The notes under the pieces are model-generated. The model saw nothing but the letters and a program-made list of their open reading frames with translations, was not told the origin of the DNA and searched no databases. The position numbers and the translations under genes were made by a program. A DNA stretch of 64,000 bases from Pseudomonas nunensis (lineage in GTDB: Bacteria > Pseudomonadota > Gammaproteobacteria > Pseudomonadales > Pseudomonadaceae). The stretch is taken from the NCBI RefSeq assembly GCF_024296925.1, contig NZ_CP101125.1, positions 6,636,501-6,700,500 on the forward strand, in the 5' to 3' direction. Shown piece by piece: positions 57,830 through 64,000 of this stretch (position 1 is its first letter; each line of letters opens with the position of its first letter).

Positions 57830-58277
57830 GCATCGCACCAGCAACCTCACAGGGCTGTTGCTGCCCCTGGCGGACCGCAACTTGATCCTGCCCAACGTCG
57901 CCGTCGCGGAGTTGATCGACTATCAGGCGGCCGCTTTCGATCTTGATACGCCGCCGTGGTATCTGGGTTTGGTGACGTGGCGGGATCGGCAGATTCCGTT
58001 GCTCAGCTTTGAGTCGGCGTGTGGCAACAAAGTGGTGATTGGCGAGCGCGTGCGCATCGTCATCCTCAATGCCCTCGGTGGGCGGCCGGAGTTGAAATTC
58101 ATTGCGCTGCTGGTGCAGGGGATTCCTCGGTCTTACAAACTGGATAGCCAGTTGAGCTATGTGGATGTGCCGTTGTGTCCGTTGGAACAAGCGGCGGTGC
58201 AGGTGGGGGAGCAAGTGGCCAAAGTGCCGGATTTGCTGGCGCTGGAAGAGTTGCTTGTGAGTGCGGGATTGGTCTGA
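57822..58277 (+). CDS. chpC: CheW-like protein ChpC
   Basis: 151 residues with a CheW fold: LLPLADRNLILPNVAVAELIDY and WYLGLVTWRDRQIPLLSFE. It overlaps the chpA end by eight bases. In P. aeruginosa chpB (CheB-type methylesterase) separates chpA and chpC; here it is absent. Probably couples additional receptors to ChpA. Confidence 0.9.
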   Translation: MLEHRTSNLTGLLLPLADRNLILPNVAVAELIDYQAAAFDLDTPPWYLGLVTWRDRQIPLLSFESACGNKVVIGERVRIVILNALGGRPELKFIALLVQGIPRSYKLDSQLSYVDVPLCPLEQAAVQVGEQVAKVPDLLALEELLVSAGLV

Positions 58278-58286
58278 CCCAATCCC

Positions 58287-58398
58287 TGTGGCGAGGGGGC
58301 TTGCCCCCGTTCGACTGCGCAGCAGACGCAAAATAATCGGCGCGCTGGAGATCTTGGGGCCGCTTCGCGACCCAACGGGGGCAAGCCCCCTCGCCACA
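58287..58398. repeat. REPIN, TGTGGCGAGGG family variant
   Basis: Arms TGTGGCGAGGGGGCTTGCCC and the inverse; interior CTGCGCAGCAG and GGCCGCTTCGCGACC blocks. Between convergent chpC and the DUF6124 gene. Confidence 0.85.
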
Positions 58399-58410
58399 AA
58401 GGGTACTGCG

Positions 58411-58782
58411 TTAGACCTTACCCTCAGCCATCGCCTCATGGTAATTCAGCACCCGCTCCACCAATAACTGCACACCATCACTCAAACGGCTGATCGCCAG
58501 GACGACCGAACGGCGTGAACCTTCCACATCGTCCGCCAGGCCAGCCGCAATTGCGCTGATGGACATCAAATCTTCGGAAGCATTGGCCAGCATGGCCTCG
58601 GGGTCGTTGACACCTTGGGCGACGGCGAAGAGGTGGTATTTACGGTGGCTGGATCGTTTTTCTTCAGCCGGGGGGAAGTAATGGGCGAAGGCGCGGTCGG
58701 CGGCTTCTTTCATTTTTTCTGCATCGAGGGATGCTTGGGAATCGGTGCCGGATTCCGGGGGGTTAGGGGTAGCTTTGAACAT
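58411..58782 (-). CDS. DUF6124 family protein
   Basis: 123 residues, soluble. MFKATPNPPESG and the C-terminal helical half (DLMSISAIAAGLADDVEGSRRSVVLAISRLSDGVQLLVERVL) match a Pseudomonas-specific family listed as DUF6124. No catalytic residues are apparent. The ATG at 58782 has CGGAG eight bases upstream; the longer frame to 59127 runs through the structured leader and is not coding. Such genes are often multicopy in fluorescent pseudomonads (recalled). The function is unknown. Confidence 0.82.
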   Translation of the reverse strand: MFKATPNPPESGTDSQASLDAEKMKEAADRAFAHYFPPAEEKRSSHRKYHLFAVAQGVNDPEAMLANASEDLMSISAIAAGLADDVEGSRRSVVLAISRLSDGVQLLVERVLNYHEAMAEGKV

Positions 58783-58848
58783 AGTGAGTCTCCGTGCATG
58801 GTTGAAGCTGGCCCATTCGGTTTCCAGGCGAAGGGGTGGCAGCTGTAC

Positions 58849-59020
58849 GCGGCTGGAAACCCGGGGTAACGGAGAAACCCGGCAGACATTTAAGTCTCCC
58901 GCGCACAGCCGCCATAACGGAGTGCACACAATAAAGGTGCGCAAGCATACGTTATGAAGGACGCTTTTGCGCCCCGTTACTCTCGGGGTTTCCAGCCCCG
59001 ATCGCTGAATTGTCAGCGAC
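58849..59020 (-). promoter_or_regulatory. Highly structured leader upstream of the DUF6124 gene
   Basis: On the minus-strand transcript GGCUGGAAACCC (58996-58985) pairs exactly with GGGUUUCCAGCC (58862-58851), extended by GUAACGG with CCGUUAC. Inside are CAUAACG/CGUUAUG (7 bp) and AGAC/GUCU helices, and before it CGCUGA-CAAU-UCAGCG. Together they form a compact branched fold of about 170 bases ending about 65 bases before the ATG. Promoter, riboswitch-like or RNA-stability role unknown. Confidence 0.6.
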
Positions 59021-59163
59021 CCCCAAACGATAACGATCAACGCAAAACCCCACCAGTCAGCGGCTTCCCGCATTGCTGTAGGCAACAACGCCAGACCACG
59101 TAGCCGTTCACCCCTCCTGCGGCGCAACTTTTAAACACAAATCCCCATGCGATCGAAACATCC
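59021..59163. other. Gap between the DUF6124 leader and a REPIN, no gene seen
   Basis: Short of any convincing ORF or hairpin. It should hold the promoter of the DUF6124 leader on the minus strand, but I see no strong -35/-10 pair. Confidence 0.4.
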
Positions 59164-59295
59164 TGTGGCGAGGGAGCTTGCTCCCGCTGGGTCGCGAAGC
59201 GACCCCAAAACCTGCAATCGAGGTGTATCAGGTACACCGAGTGCAACGGTTTACGACTGCTGCGCAGTCGAGCGGGAGCAAGCTCCCTCGCCACA
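59164..59295. repeat. REPIN, TGTGGCGAGGGAGC family
   Basis: Arms TGTGGCGAGGGAGCTTGCTC and the inverse, with interior GGTCGCGAAGCGACC and CTGCTGCGCAG hairpins; 132 bases, the longest REPIN here. Confidence 0.88.
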
Positions 59296-59317
59296 GGATT
59301 TGTGTTGTACCTTGATA

Positions 59318-59355
59318 AGTCCCAAAAAGGGACCTATCGTTCCCTTTTTGGGACT
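59318..59355 (+). promoter_or_regulatory. Double palindromic operator of the HTH-nucleotidyltransferase gene
   Basis: AGTCCCAAAAAGGGA and TCCCTTTTTGGGACT are exact 15-base reverse complements separated by eight bases. Each arm is itself a palindrome of type TCCC-N5-GGGA, the centres about 22 bases (two helical turns) apart. It ends five bases before the GTG start, so bound protein would cover promoter and ribosome site; autoregulation by the HTH protein is likely. Confidence 0.7.
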
Positions 59356-59360
59356 CTTCG

Positions 59361-59999
59361 GTGGACACTGTGAAAAACCTTTCCCTCAGCGAAGCCTTGT
59401 TCACCACCACCCAGCAAAAAGTCCTGGGCTTGTTGTTCGGCAAACCCGACCAAAGTTTTTACGCCAACGAAATCGCCCGCTGGGCTCAAGTGGGTAAAGG
59501 CAGCCTGATGCGTGAGCTGGATCGGTTGCAGCAGGCCGGCGTGCTGACCCTGACCCGCCAGGGCAACCAGACCCACTACCAGGCCAATCCCGACTGCCCG
59601 ATCTATGCCGAATTGCTGGGCATCGCCCGCAAAACCTTCGGCATCGCCGAGCCCCTGCGCCAGGCGCTGCAACCCTTTGCCGAACAGATCACCTGGGCCT
59701 TTGTGTACGGCTCCATCGCCAAGGATTCGGCAAACGCATCCAGTGACATTGATCTCATGCTGATCGGCGAAGGCCTGCACTACAGTGAAGTGATGGAGCG
59801 GCTCATGCCCCTGGAGGAGCAACTGGGCCGCGTCCTCAACCCGACGCTCTACACCCCCGGCGACTGGGCCACCAAACTGGCGGCCGAAAACAGTTTTGTC
59901 GTGCGTGTGGCGCAGCAGGACAAGATCAATCTGATGGGGCAAAACCCTTTGGAGTCCAAGGATGGGCAGCAACGAGAATCTGGAAAACCTGTTACGTAG
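59361..59999 (+). CDS. HTH-fused MNT-type nucleotidyltransferase (antitoxin-like)
   Basis: 212 residues. The first 75 form a winged helix (YANEIARWAQVGKGSLMRELDRLQQAGVL). A minimal nucleotidyltransferase domain follows: VYGSIAKD (GS at 117-118) and SDIDLML (D129, D131), the metal-binding core of MNT proteins. Such proteins adenylylate or bind partner HEPN toxins in MntA-HepT-type systems. The GTG at 59361 follows a weak GGGA; GTG 59370 is an alternative. Its 3' end overlaps the next gene by 38 bases, showing tight coupling. Confidence 0.85.
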   Translation: MDTVKNLSLSEALFTTTQQKVLGLLFGKPDQSFYANEIARWAQVGKGSLMRELDRLQQAGVLTLTRQGNQTHYQANPDCPIYAELLGIARKTFGIAEPLRQALQPFAEQITWAFVYGSIAKDSANASSDIDLMLIGEGLHYSEVMERLMPLEEQLGRVLNPTLYTPGDWATKLAAENSFVVRVAQQDKINLMGQNPLESKDGQQRESGKPVT

Positions 60000-60387
60000 C
60001 GGAGGACTGAAAGCCGAACCGCCGGATCGCAAGGAATGCGAAGGGTTGATGCGTTCGGCGGTGGATCGATTGAAAGATGCGCAAACGGCTTCGCTGTCCT
60101 TCGCGAGCCGATTCGACCTGGCTTACAACGCTGCCCATGCCTTGGCTCTGACGGCACTTCGCTTGTGTGGCTACCGTTCGGATAAGCGATATCTGGTGTT
60201 TCAGTGCCTGGTTCACACGGCGGATATTGGCAAGGTGCAGGTGCGGTTGTTTGCCTTGTGTCACGAGCGACGGAACCTGGCGGAGTACGAAGGTTATATG
60301 GATGAAGACCCGGCGTTGTTGGCGCAGTTGTTGGAAAGTGCTGAGCAGCTTTTGATTCGGGTGCAGGAGCAGATAACCGGGCTGTGA
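59962..60387 (+). CDS. HEPN-like protein paired with the nucleotidyltransferase
   Basis: 141 residues, all helical. FDLAYNAAHALALTALRLCGYR and HERRNLAEYEGY resemble the two core helices of HEPN domains. The RNase motif R-N-x3-H reads RNLAEY (R104 to Y109), so the catalytic His is replaced by Tyr and ribonuclease activity is doubtful. The partner gene overlaps its start, a toxin-antitoxin-like arrangement. It could be a non-toxic scaffold or an atypical effector. Confidence 0.75.
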   Translation: MGSNENLENLLRSGGLKAEPPDRKECEGLMRSAVDRLKDAQTASLSFASRFDLAYNAAHALALTALRLCGYRSDKRYLVFQCLVHTADIGKVQVRLFALCHERRNLAEYEGYMDEDPALLAQLLESAEQLLIRVQEQITGL

Positions 60388-60417
60388 TTCTGAAATTACG
60401 GTGATTGCTCCGGCCCT

Positions 60418-60482
60418 TTCGCGAGCAAGCCCGCTCCCACAGGGGAATGCATTCCAACTGTGGGAGCGGGCTTGCTCGCGAA
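60418..60482. repeat. REPIN, GTGGGAGCGGGC family, short inverted form
   Basis: Arms TTCGCGAGCAAGCCCGCTCC and the inverse, GCGAA ends outward, between the HEPN gene and mdcA on the same strand. Confidence 0.9.
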
Positions 60483-60515
60483 GGCGTCAGCACTGGCAGC
60501 CGACCTCTTGAGCGA

Positions 60516-60538
60516 ATCGTTACTCCAGCCGTAACGAT
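60516..60538. promoter_or_regulatory. Inverted repeat upstream of mdcA, candidate MdcR (LysR-type) site
   Basis: ATCGTTAC and GTAACGAT form a perfect 8-bp dyad around seven bases, 78 bases before the mdcA ATG. The position suits an activator site; malonate operons are controlled by LysR-type MdcR, not visible in this window. Confidence 0.5.
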
Positions 60539-60615
60539 CCGTCGCTCTGCTTGATTGATGCCCCACACCCAACCCTCCTAAGGTGACCCCACGACAGCGA
60601 ACCCGTGGAGTGGTC

Positions 60616-62286
60616 ATGACAACAACAATATCCCCCGACGCGCGATGGACGCGGCGGCGCAGCGAGAAGCAGCGGCGTCTTGAGTTGGTCAAAGGCCTGG
60701 CCGACGGTGTGGTGTTGCCCACCGAGAACATCGTTGCGGCGCTGGAGGCGTTGATTCTGCCCGGCGACCGTGTGGTGCTGGAGGGCAATAACCAGAAGCA
60801 GGCGGATTTCCTTTCGCGCTCCCTGGCCAAGGCCGATCCGGCCAAGTTGCACGACCTGCACATGATCATGCCCAGCGTCGGTCGCTCCGAGCACCTCGAT
60901 TTGTTTGAGCGCGGCATCGCCCGCAAGCTCGATTTCTCCTTCGCCGGCACCCAGAGCCTGCGCATCAGCCAGTTGCTGGAAGATGGCCTGCTGGAAATCG
61001 GCGCGATCCACACCTACATCGAACTCTATGCGCGGCTGGTGGTGGACCTGATCCCCAACGTCGTGCTCTCCGCCGGTTTCATGGCCGACCGCGCCGGCAA
61101 TATCTACACCGGCCCGAGCACTGAAGACACTCCAGCGCTGATCGAACCGGCCGCGTTCAGCGACGGTATCGTCATCGTCCAGGTCAACCAATTGGTGGAC
61201 GACGTCACCGACCTGCCTCGCGTCGATATCCCCGCGTCCTGGGTCGATTTCGTCGTGGTGGCGGACAAGCCGTTCTACATCGAACCGCTGTTCACCCGCG
61301 ACCCACGCCACATCAAGCCTGTGCACGTGTTGATGGCGATGATGGCGATTCGCGGGATCTACGAAAAACACAACGTTCAGTCGCTGAACCACGGCATCGG
61401 TTTCAACACCGCCGCGATCGAATTGATCCTGCCGACCTACGGCGAATCCCTCGGCCTCAAAGGCAAAATCTGCCGCAACTGGACGCTCAATCCGCACCCA
61501 ACCTTGATCCCGGCGATTGAAAGCGGTTGGGTCGAAAGTGTGCATTGTTTCGGCACTGAACTGGGGATGGAAAACTACATCGCCGCCCGGCCCGACGTGT
61601 TCTTCACCGGCCGGGACGGCTCGCTGCGCTCCAACCGGATGTTCTGCCAATTGGCCGGGCAATACGCGGTGGACCTGTTTATCGGCGCGACCCTGCAAGT
61701 CGATGGCGACGGTCATTCCTCCACCGTGACCCGTGGACGCCTCGCCGGTTTCGGTGGTGCGCCGAACATGGGCCACGACCCGCGCGGTCGCCGCCACGGC
61801 ACGCCGGCCTGGCTCGACATGCGCCATGACGATGCGCCGGAAGCCTTGCTCGAACGCGGCAAAAAACTCGTGGTGCAAATGGTCGAGACGTTCCAGGAGG
61901 GCGGTAAACCGACCTTTGTCGAAACCCTCGACGCGGTGGAAGTGGCGCGCAAAAGCGGCATGCCGCTGGCGCCGATCATGATCTACGGCGACGACGTCAC
62001 GCACCTGCTGACCGAAGAAGGCATCGCCTATCTGTACAAGGCGCGCTCGCTGGAAGAACGCCAGGCGATGATCGCGGCGGTCGCGGGTGTCACGGTGATC
62101 GGCATGCGCCACAACCCGAAAGACACCGCGCGCATGCGCCGCGAAGGCTTGATCGCCTTGCCCGAAGACCTCGGCATCCGCCGCACCGACGCCACCCGTG
62201 AACTGCTCGCGGCGAAAAGCGTGGCCGATCTGGTGGAGTGGTCCGGTGGCCTCTACAACCCGCCCGCCAAGTTCAGGAGCTGGTAA
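60616..62286 (+). CDS. mdcA: Malonate decarboxylase alpha subunit (acetyl-ACP:malonate transferase)
   Basis: 556 residues of the CoA-transferase-like MdcA family. Exchanges acetyl for malonyl on the special acyl carrier protein. VVLEGNNQKQADFLSRSL, NVVLSAGFMADRAGNIYTGPSTEDTP and TPAWLDMRHDDAPEALLERG-type segments are family-specific. The ATG at 60616 follows GGAG; a frame upstream from 60583 lacks homology. First gene of the mdc operon, immediately followed by mdcB. Confidence 0.95.
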   Translation: MTTTISPDARWTRRRSEKQRRLELVKGLADGVVLPTENIVAALEALILPGDRVVLEGNNQKQADFLSRSLAKADPAKLHDLHMIMPSVGRSEHLDLFERGIARKLDFSFAGTQSLRISQLLEDGLLEIGAIHTYIELYARLVVDLIPNVVLSAGFMADRAGNIYTGPSTEDTPALIEPAAFSDGIVIVQVNQLVDDVTDLPRVDIPASWVDFVVVADKPFYIEPLFTRDPRHIKPVHVLMAMMAIRGIYEKHNVQSLNHGIGFNTAAIELILPTYGESLGLKGKICRNWTLNPHPTLIPAIESGWVESVHCFGTELGMENYIAARPDVFFTGRDGSLRSNRMFCQLAGQYAVDLFIGATLQVDGDGHSSTVTRGRLAGFGGAPNMGHDPRGRRHGTPAWLDMRHDDAPEALLERGKKLVVQMVETFQEGGKPTFVETLDAVEVARKSGMPLAPIMIYGDDVTHLLTEEGIAYLYKARSLEERQAMIAAVAGVTVIGMRHNPKDTARMRREGLIALPEDLGIRRTDATRELLAAKSVADLVEWSGGLYNPPAKFRSW

Positions 62287-63138
62287 ATGCACGCACTTAA
62301 CCTGCAACCCAAAACACTGACCCTGGCTGATCGGCTGGCGGATCTGGCGGTGGACGCACTGATCGATGAAGCGGACCTGTCGCCGAAACCGGCGCTGGTG
62401 GACCGTCGCGGCAATGGCGCCCATACCGATTTGCACCTCGGGCTTATGCACGCTTCGGCGCTGTCTCTGTGGCCGGCGTTCAAGGAAATGGCGGAAGCTG
62501 CTATCGAATTTGGCGAGGTTGGATTGCCGTTGCGCGAAGCCCTCGGGCGGATCGGCCGGGAAGGGGAGCAAGCGATGCTCGCCACTACCAGCGGTGTGAA
62601 TACTCATCGCGGGGCGATTTGGGCTTTGGGGCTGTTGGTCGCAGCGGCCGCACTTGAAAACACCAACGCCAGCGCCGTCACTCTGTACGCCGCACGTCTG
62701 GCTTTGCTCGACGACCGTTTCGCTCCACGTCCTCTAAGCCACGGCGCCCAAGTCGCCCAACGCTACGGCGCACGCGGCGCCCGTGAAGAAGCGCAGCTTG
62801 GTTTCCCTTCCGTGCTGCATCGCGCACTGCCCCAACTCCATCGCAGCCGCGCCCTGGGCCACGGCGAACAGAACGCGCGCCTCGATGCCTTGCTCGCGAT
62901 CATGACCCAACTGGCGGACACCTGTGTGCTCTACCGCGCCGGCGAACAAGGCCTGCAAACCATGCAACGCGGCGCACAAGCCGTGCTCGACGCGGGCGGC
63001 AGTGCCAGCCTCGGCGGTCGTCGGCGTTTGCATGAACTGGACGAACAATTAATCGCGTTGAACGCCTCGCCGGGCGGCGCTGCTGATTTGCTCGCCGCTT
63101 GCCTGTTCATCGACCGCATCGAATCCGGAGCTTTCTGA
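62287..63138 (+). CDS. mdcB: Triphosphoribosyl-dephospho-CoA synthase MdcB
   Basis: 283 residues of the CitG/MdcB family, which makes the prosthetic group precursor of the malonate decarboxylase carrier protein from ATP and dephospho-Co[26 protein letters not shown] and the C-terminal [18 protein letters not shown] are family features. It starts right after the mdcA stop and overlaps mdcC by one base (TGATG). Confidence 0.93.
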   Translation: MHALNLQPKTLTLADRLADLAVDALIDEADLSPKPALVDRRGNGAHTDLHLGLMHASALSLWPAFKEMAEAAIEFGEVGLPLREALGRIGREGEQAMLATTSGVNTHRGAIWALGLLVAAAALENTNASAVTLYAARLALLDDRFAPRPLSHGAQVAQRYGARGAREEAQLGFPSVLHRALPQLHRSRALGHGEQNARLDALLAIMTQLADTCVLYRAGEQGLQTMQRGAQAVLDAGGSASLGGRRRLHELDEQLIALNASPGGAADLLAACLFIDRIESGAF

Positions 63139-63437
63139 TGGAAACCTTATCCTTTGAATTCCCCGCCGGGCAGCCGCCCCGGGGCCGGACGCTGGTGGGC
63201 TGTGTCGGCTCGGGCGATCTGGAAGTGCTGATCGAACCGGGTCAGGCCGGCAAGCTGACCATCCAGGTGCAGACCTCGGTGAATGGCGCCGAACAACGCT
63301 GGCAGCATCTGTTTGCGCGGATGTTCGACGGGCAGACCCCGCCGGCGATGGCGATTGATATCCACGACTTCGGCGCGACGCCGGGCGTGGTGCGCTTGCG
63401 TCTGGAACAAGGCTTTGAGGAGATTGGCCATGACTGA
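63138..63437 (+). CDS. mdcC: Malonate decarboxylase acyl carrier protein (delta subunit)
   Basis: 99 residues. The prosthetic group serine is in VGCVGSGDLEVLIEP (GSGDLEV), the attachment motif of MdcC. It carries acetyl and malonyl thioesters during decarboxylation. ATG 63138 gives the standard length. It overlaps mdcD by eight bases. Confidence 0.93.
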   Translation: METLSFEFPAGQPPRGRTLVGCVGSGDLEVLIEPGQAGKLTIQVQTSVNGAEQRWQHLFARMFDGQTPPAMAIDIHDFGATPGVVRLRLEQGFEEIGHD

Positions 63438-64000
63438 TCTCCTAAACAAACACAGCTTCGTCGAACTCGGCGCCCGGCAACGGGCGAAAGCCTTGCTCGA
63501 CGCCGGCACCTTCCGCGAATTGCTCGATCCGTTTCAGCGAATCATGTCGCCATGGCTCTCGCGCCAAGGCGTGGTGCCGCAAGCCGATGACGGCGTAGTG
63601 ATCGCCAAGGGCAGCATCGGCGGATTGCCGGTGGTGATCGCCGCGATTGAAGGTTCGTTTCAGGGCGGCAGCCTCGGCGAAGTCGGCGGGGCGAAGATGG
63701 CCGGTGCGCTGGAACTGGCAGCGGAAGACAACCGCAAAGGCATTCCGACCCGCGCCGTGCTGTTGCTGGAAACCGGTGGCGTGCGCTTGCAGGAAGCCAA
63801 TCTCGGGTTGGCGGCGATTGCGGATATTCACGCGGCGATTGTCGATCTGCGTCAGTACCAACCGGTGGTTGGCGTGGTGGCGGGCAGCGTCGGTTGCTTT
63901 GGCGGGATGTCGATTGCCGCCGGGTTGTGCAGTTATTTGCTGGTGACCCAGGAAGCGCGGCTTGGTTTGAACGGCCCGCAGGTGATCGAGCAGGAAGCCG
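63430..64000 (+). CDS. mdcD: Malonate decarboxylase beta subunit, N-terminal part
   Basis: The window ends inside this gene; 190 residues are visible. It is a carboxyltransferase-fold subunit that with MdcE decarboxylates malonyl-S-ACP. IAAIEGSFQGGSLGEVGGAKMAGALELA and VVGVVAGSVGCFGGMSIAAGLCSYLLVT are typical of the family (acyl-CoA oxyanion regions). The ATG overlaps the mdcC end. Confidence 0.93.
   Translation, partial: MTDLLNKHSFVELGARQRAKALLDAGTFRELLDPFQRIMSPWLSRQGVVPQADDGVVIAKGSIGGLPVVIAAIEGSFQGGSLGEVGGAKMAGALELAAEDNRKGIPTRAVLLLETGGVRLQEANLGLAAIADIHAAIVDLRQYQPVVGVVAGSVGCFGGMSIAAGLCSYLLVTQEARLGLNGPQVIEQEA

Noticed and set aside
55823..57895. 690-codon ORF antisense to chpA, and similar antisense ORFs at 53978-55552 and 52208-53563
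   Set aside because: His- and Gln-rich low-complexity translations typical of antisense frames; chpA is complete on the plus strand.
58783..59127. N-terminal extension of the DUF6124 reading frame
   Set aside because: Runs through the inverted-repeat leader; family homology and the ribosome site start at 58782.
60520..62607. 695-codon ORF antisense to mdcA and mdcB
   Set aside because: No family resemblance; the mdc genes are clear on the plus strand.

Overview
This is a chromosomal segment of a high-GC Pseudomonas, most likely from the P. fluorescens group. Gene order follows the folA-ilvD-mutM-coaD-rsmD-ftsYEX-rpoH-thiSG-trmB-metXW-proC-pilT-pyrRB-gshB-pilGHIJ-chpA block known from P. aeruginosa (recalled, not searched). 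Three families of paired REP elements (REPINs) typical of fluorescent pseudomonads occupy 17 intergenic sites. I see no tRNA, rRNA, CRISPR array, insertion sequence or prophage.

Layout. 1-5.0 kb: end of folA, a TcyP-type symporter, the phosphorylcholine phosphatase pchP and ilvD. 5.2-8.7 kb: a compact accessory operon on the minus strand. It has its own promoter, a 23-codon peptide gene, an attenuator-like hairpin, a SagB-type flavin dehydrogenase, an AurF-type diiron oxygenase with all seven metal ligands in place, and a Bcr/CflA-type exporter; the last three genes overlap. This is the best candidate for an undescribed system: a minimal peptide-derived metabolite pathway without YcaO, lanthionine or radical-SAM enzymes. 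8.9-21.7 kb: rlmI, an HDOD protein, mutM, ferredoxin, coaD, a GMC oxidoreductase/Tat lipoprotein/aldehyde dehydrogenase set with a TetR regulator, a sulfurtransferase, an AraC regulator, a YheT-type hydrolase and rsmD.

21.7-41.9 kb: an active/inactive pair of M16 peptidases, ftsY-ftsE-ftsX, rpoH (with a likely AlgU promoter), mtgA, thiS-thiG-trmB, then hemW-rdgB-DUF4426-metW-metX, yggT-proC-yggS, divergent pilT (without pilU), an NlpC/P60 peptidase and a duplicated TM2 protein. 42.0-48.1 kb, minus strand: gshB, tonB-like, yqgE, ruvX, pyrR, pyrB and the pseudo-dihydroorotase pyrX. 48.3-58.3 kb: the twitching-type chemosensory operon pilG-pilH-pilI-pilJ-chpA-chpC, lacking pilK and chpB, with a REPIN between pilI and pilJ.

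58.4-60.4 kb is a second accessory patch: a DUF6124 gene behind a strongly structured leader, and an HTH-nucleotidyltransferase/HEPN pair controlled by a double palindromic operator. From 60.6 kb to the window edge lies the start of the malonate decarboxylase operon (mdcA, mdcB, mdcC, partial mdcD), which would let the cell use malonate through an ACP-bound malonyl intermediate.
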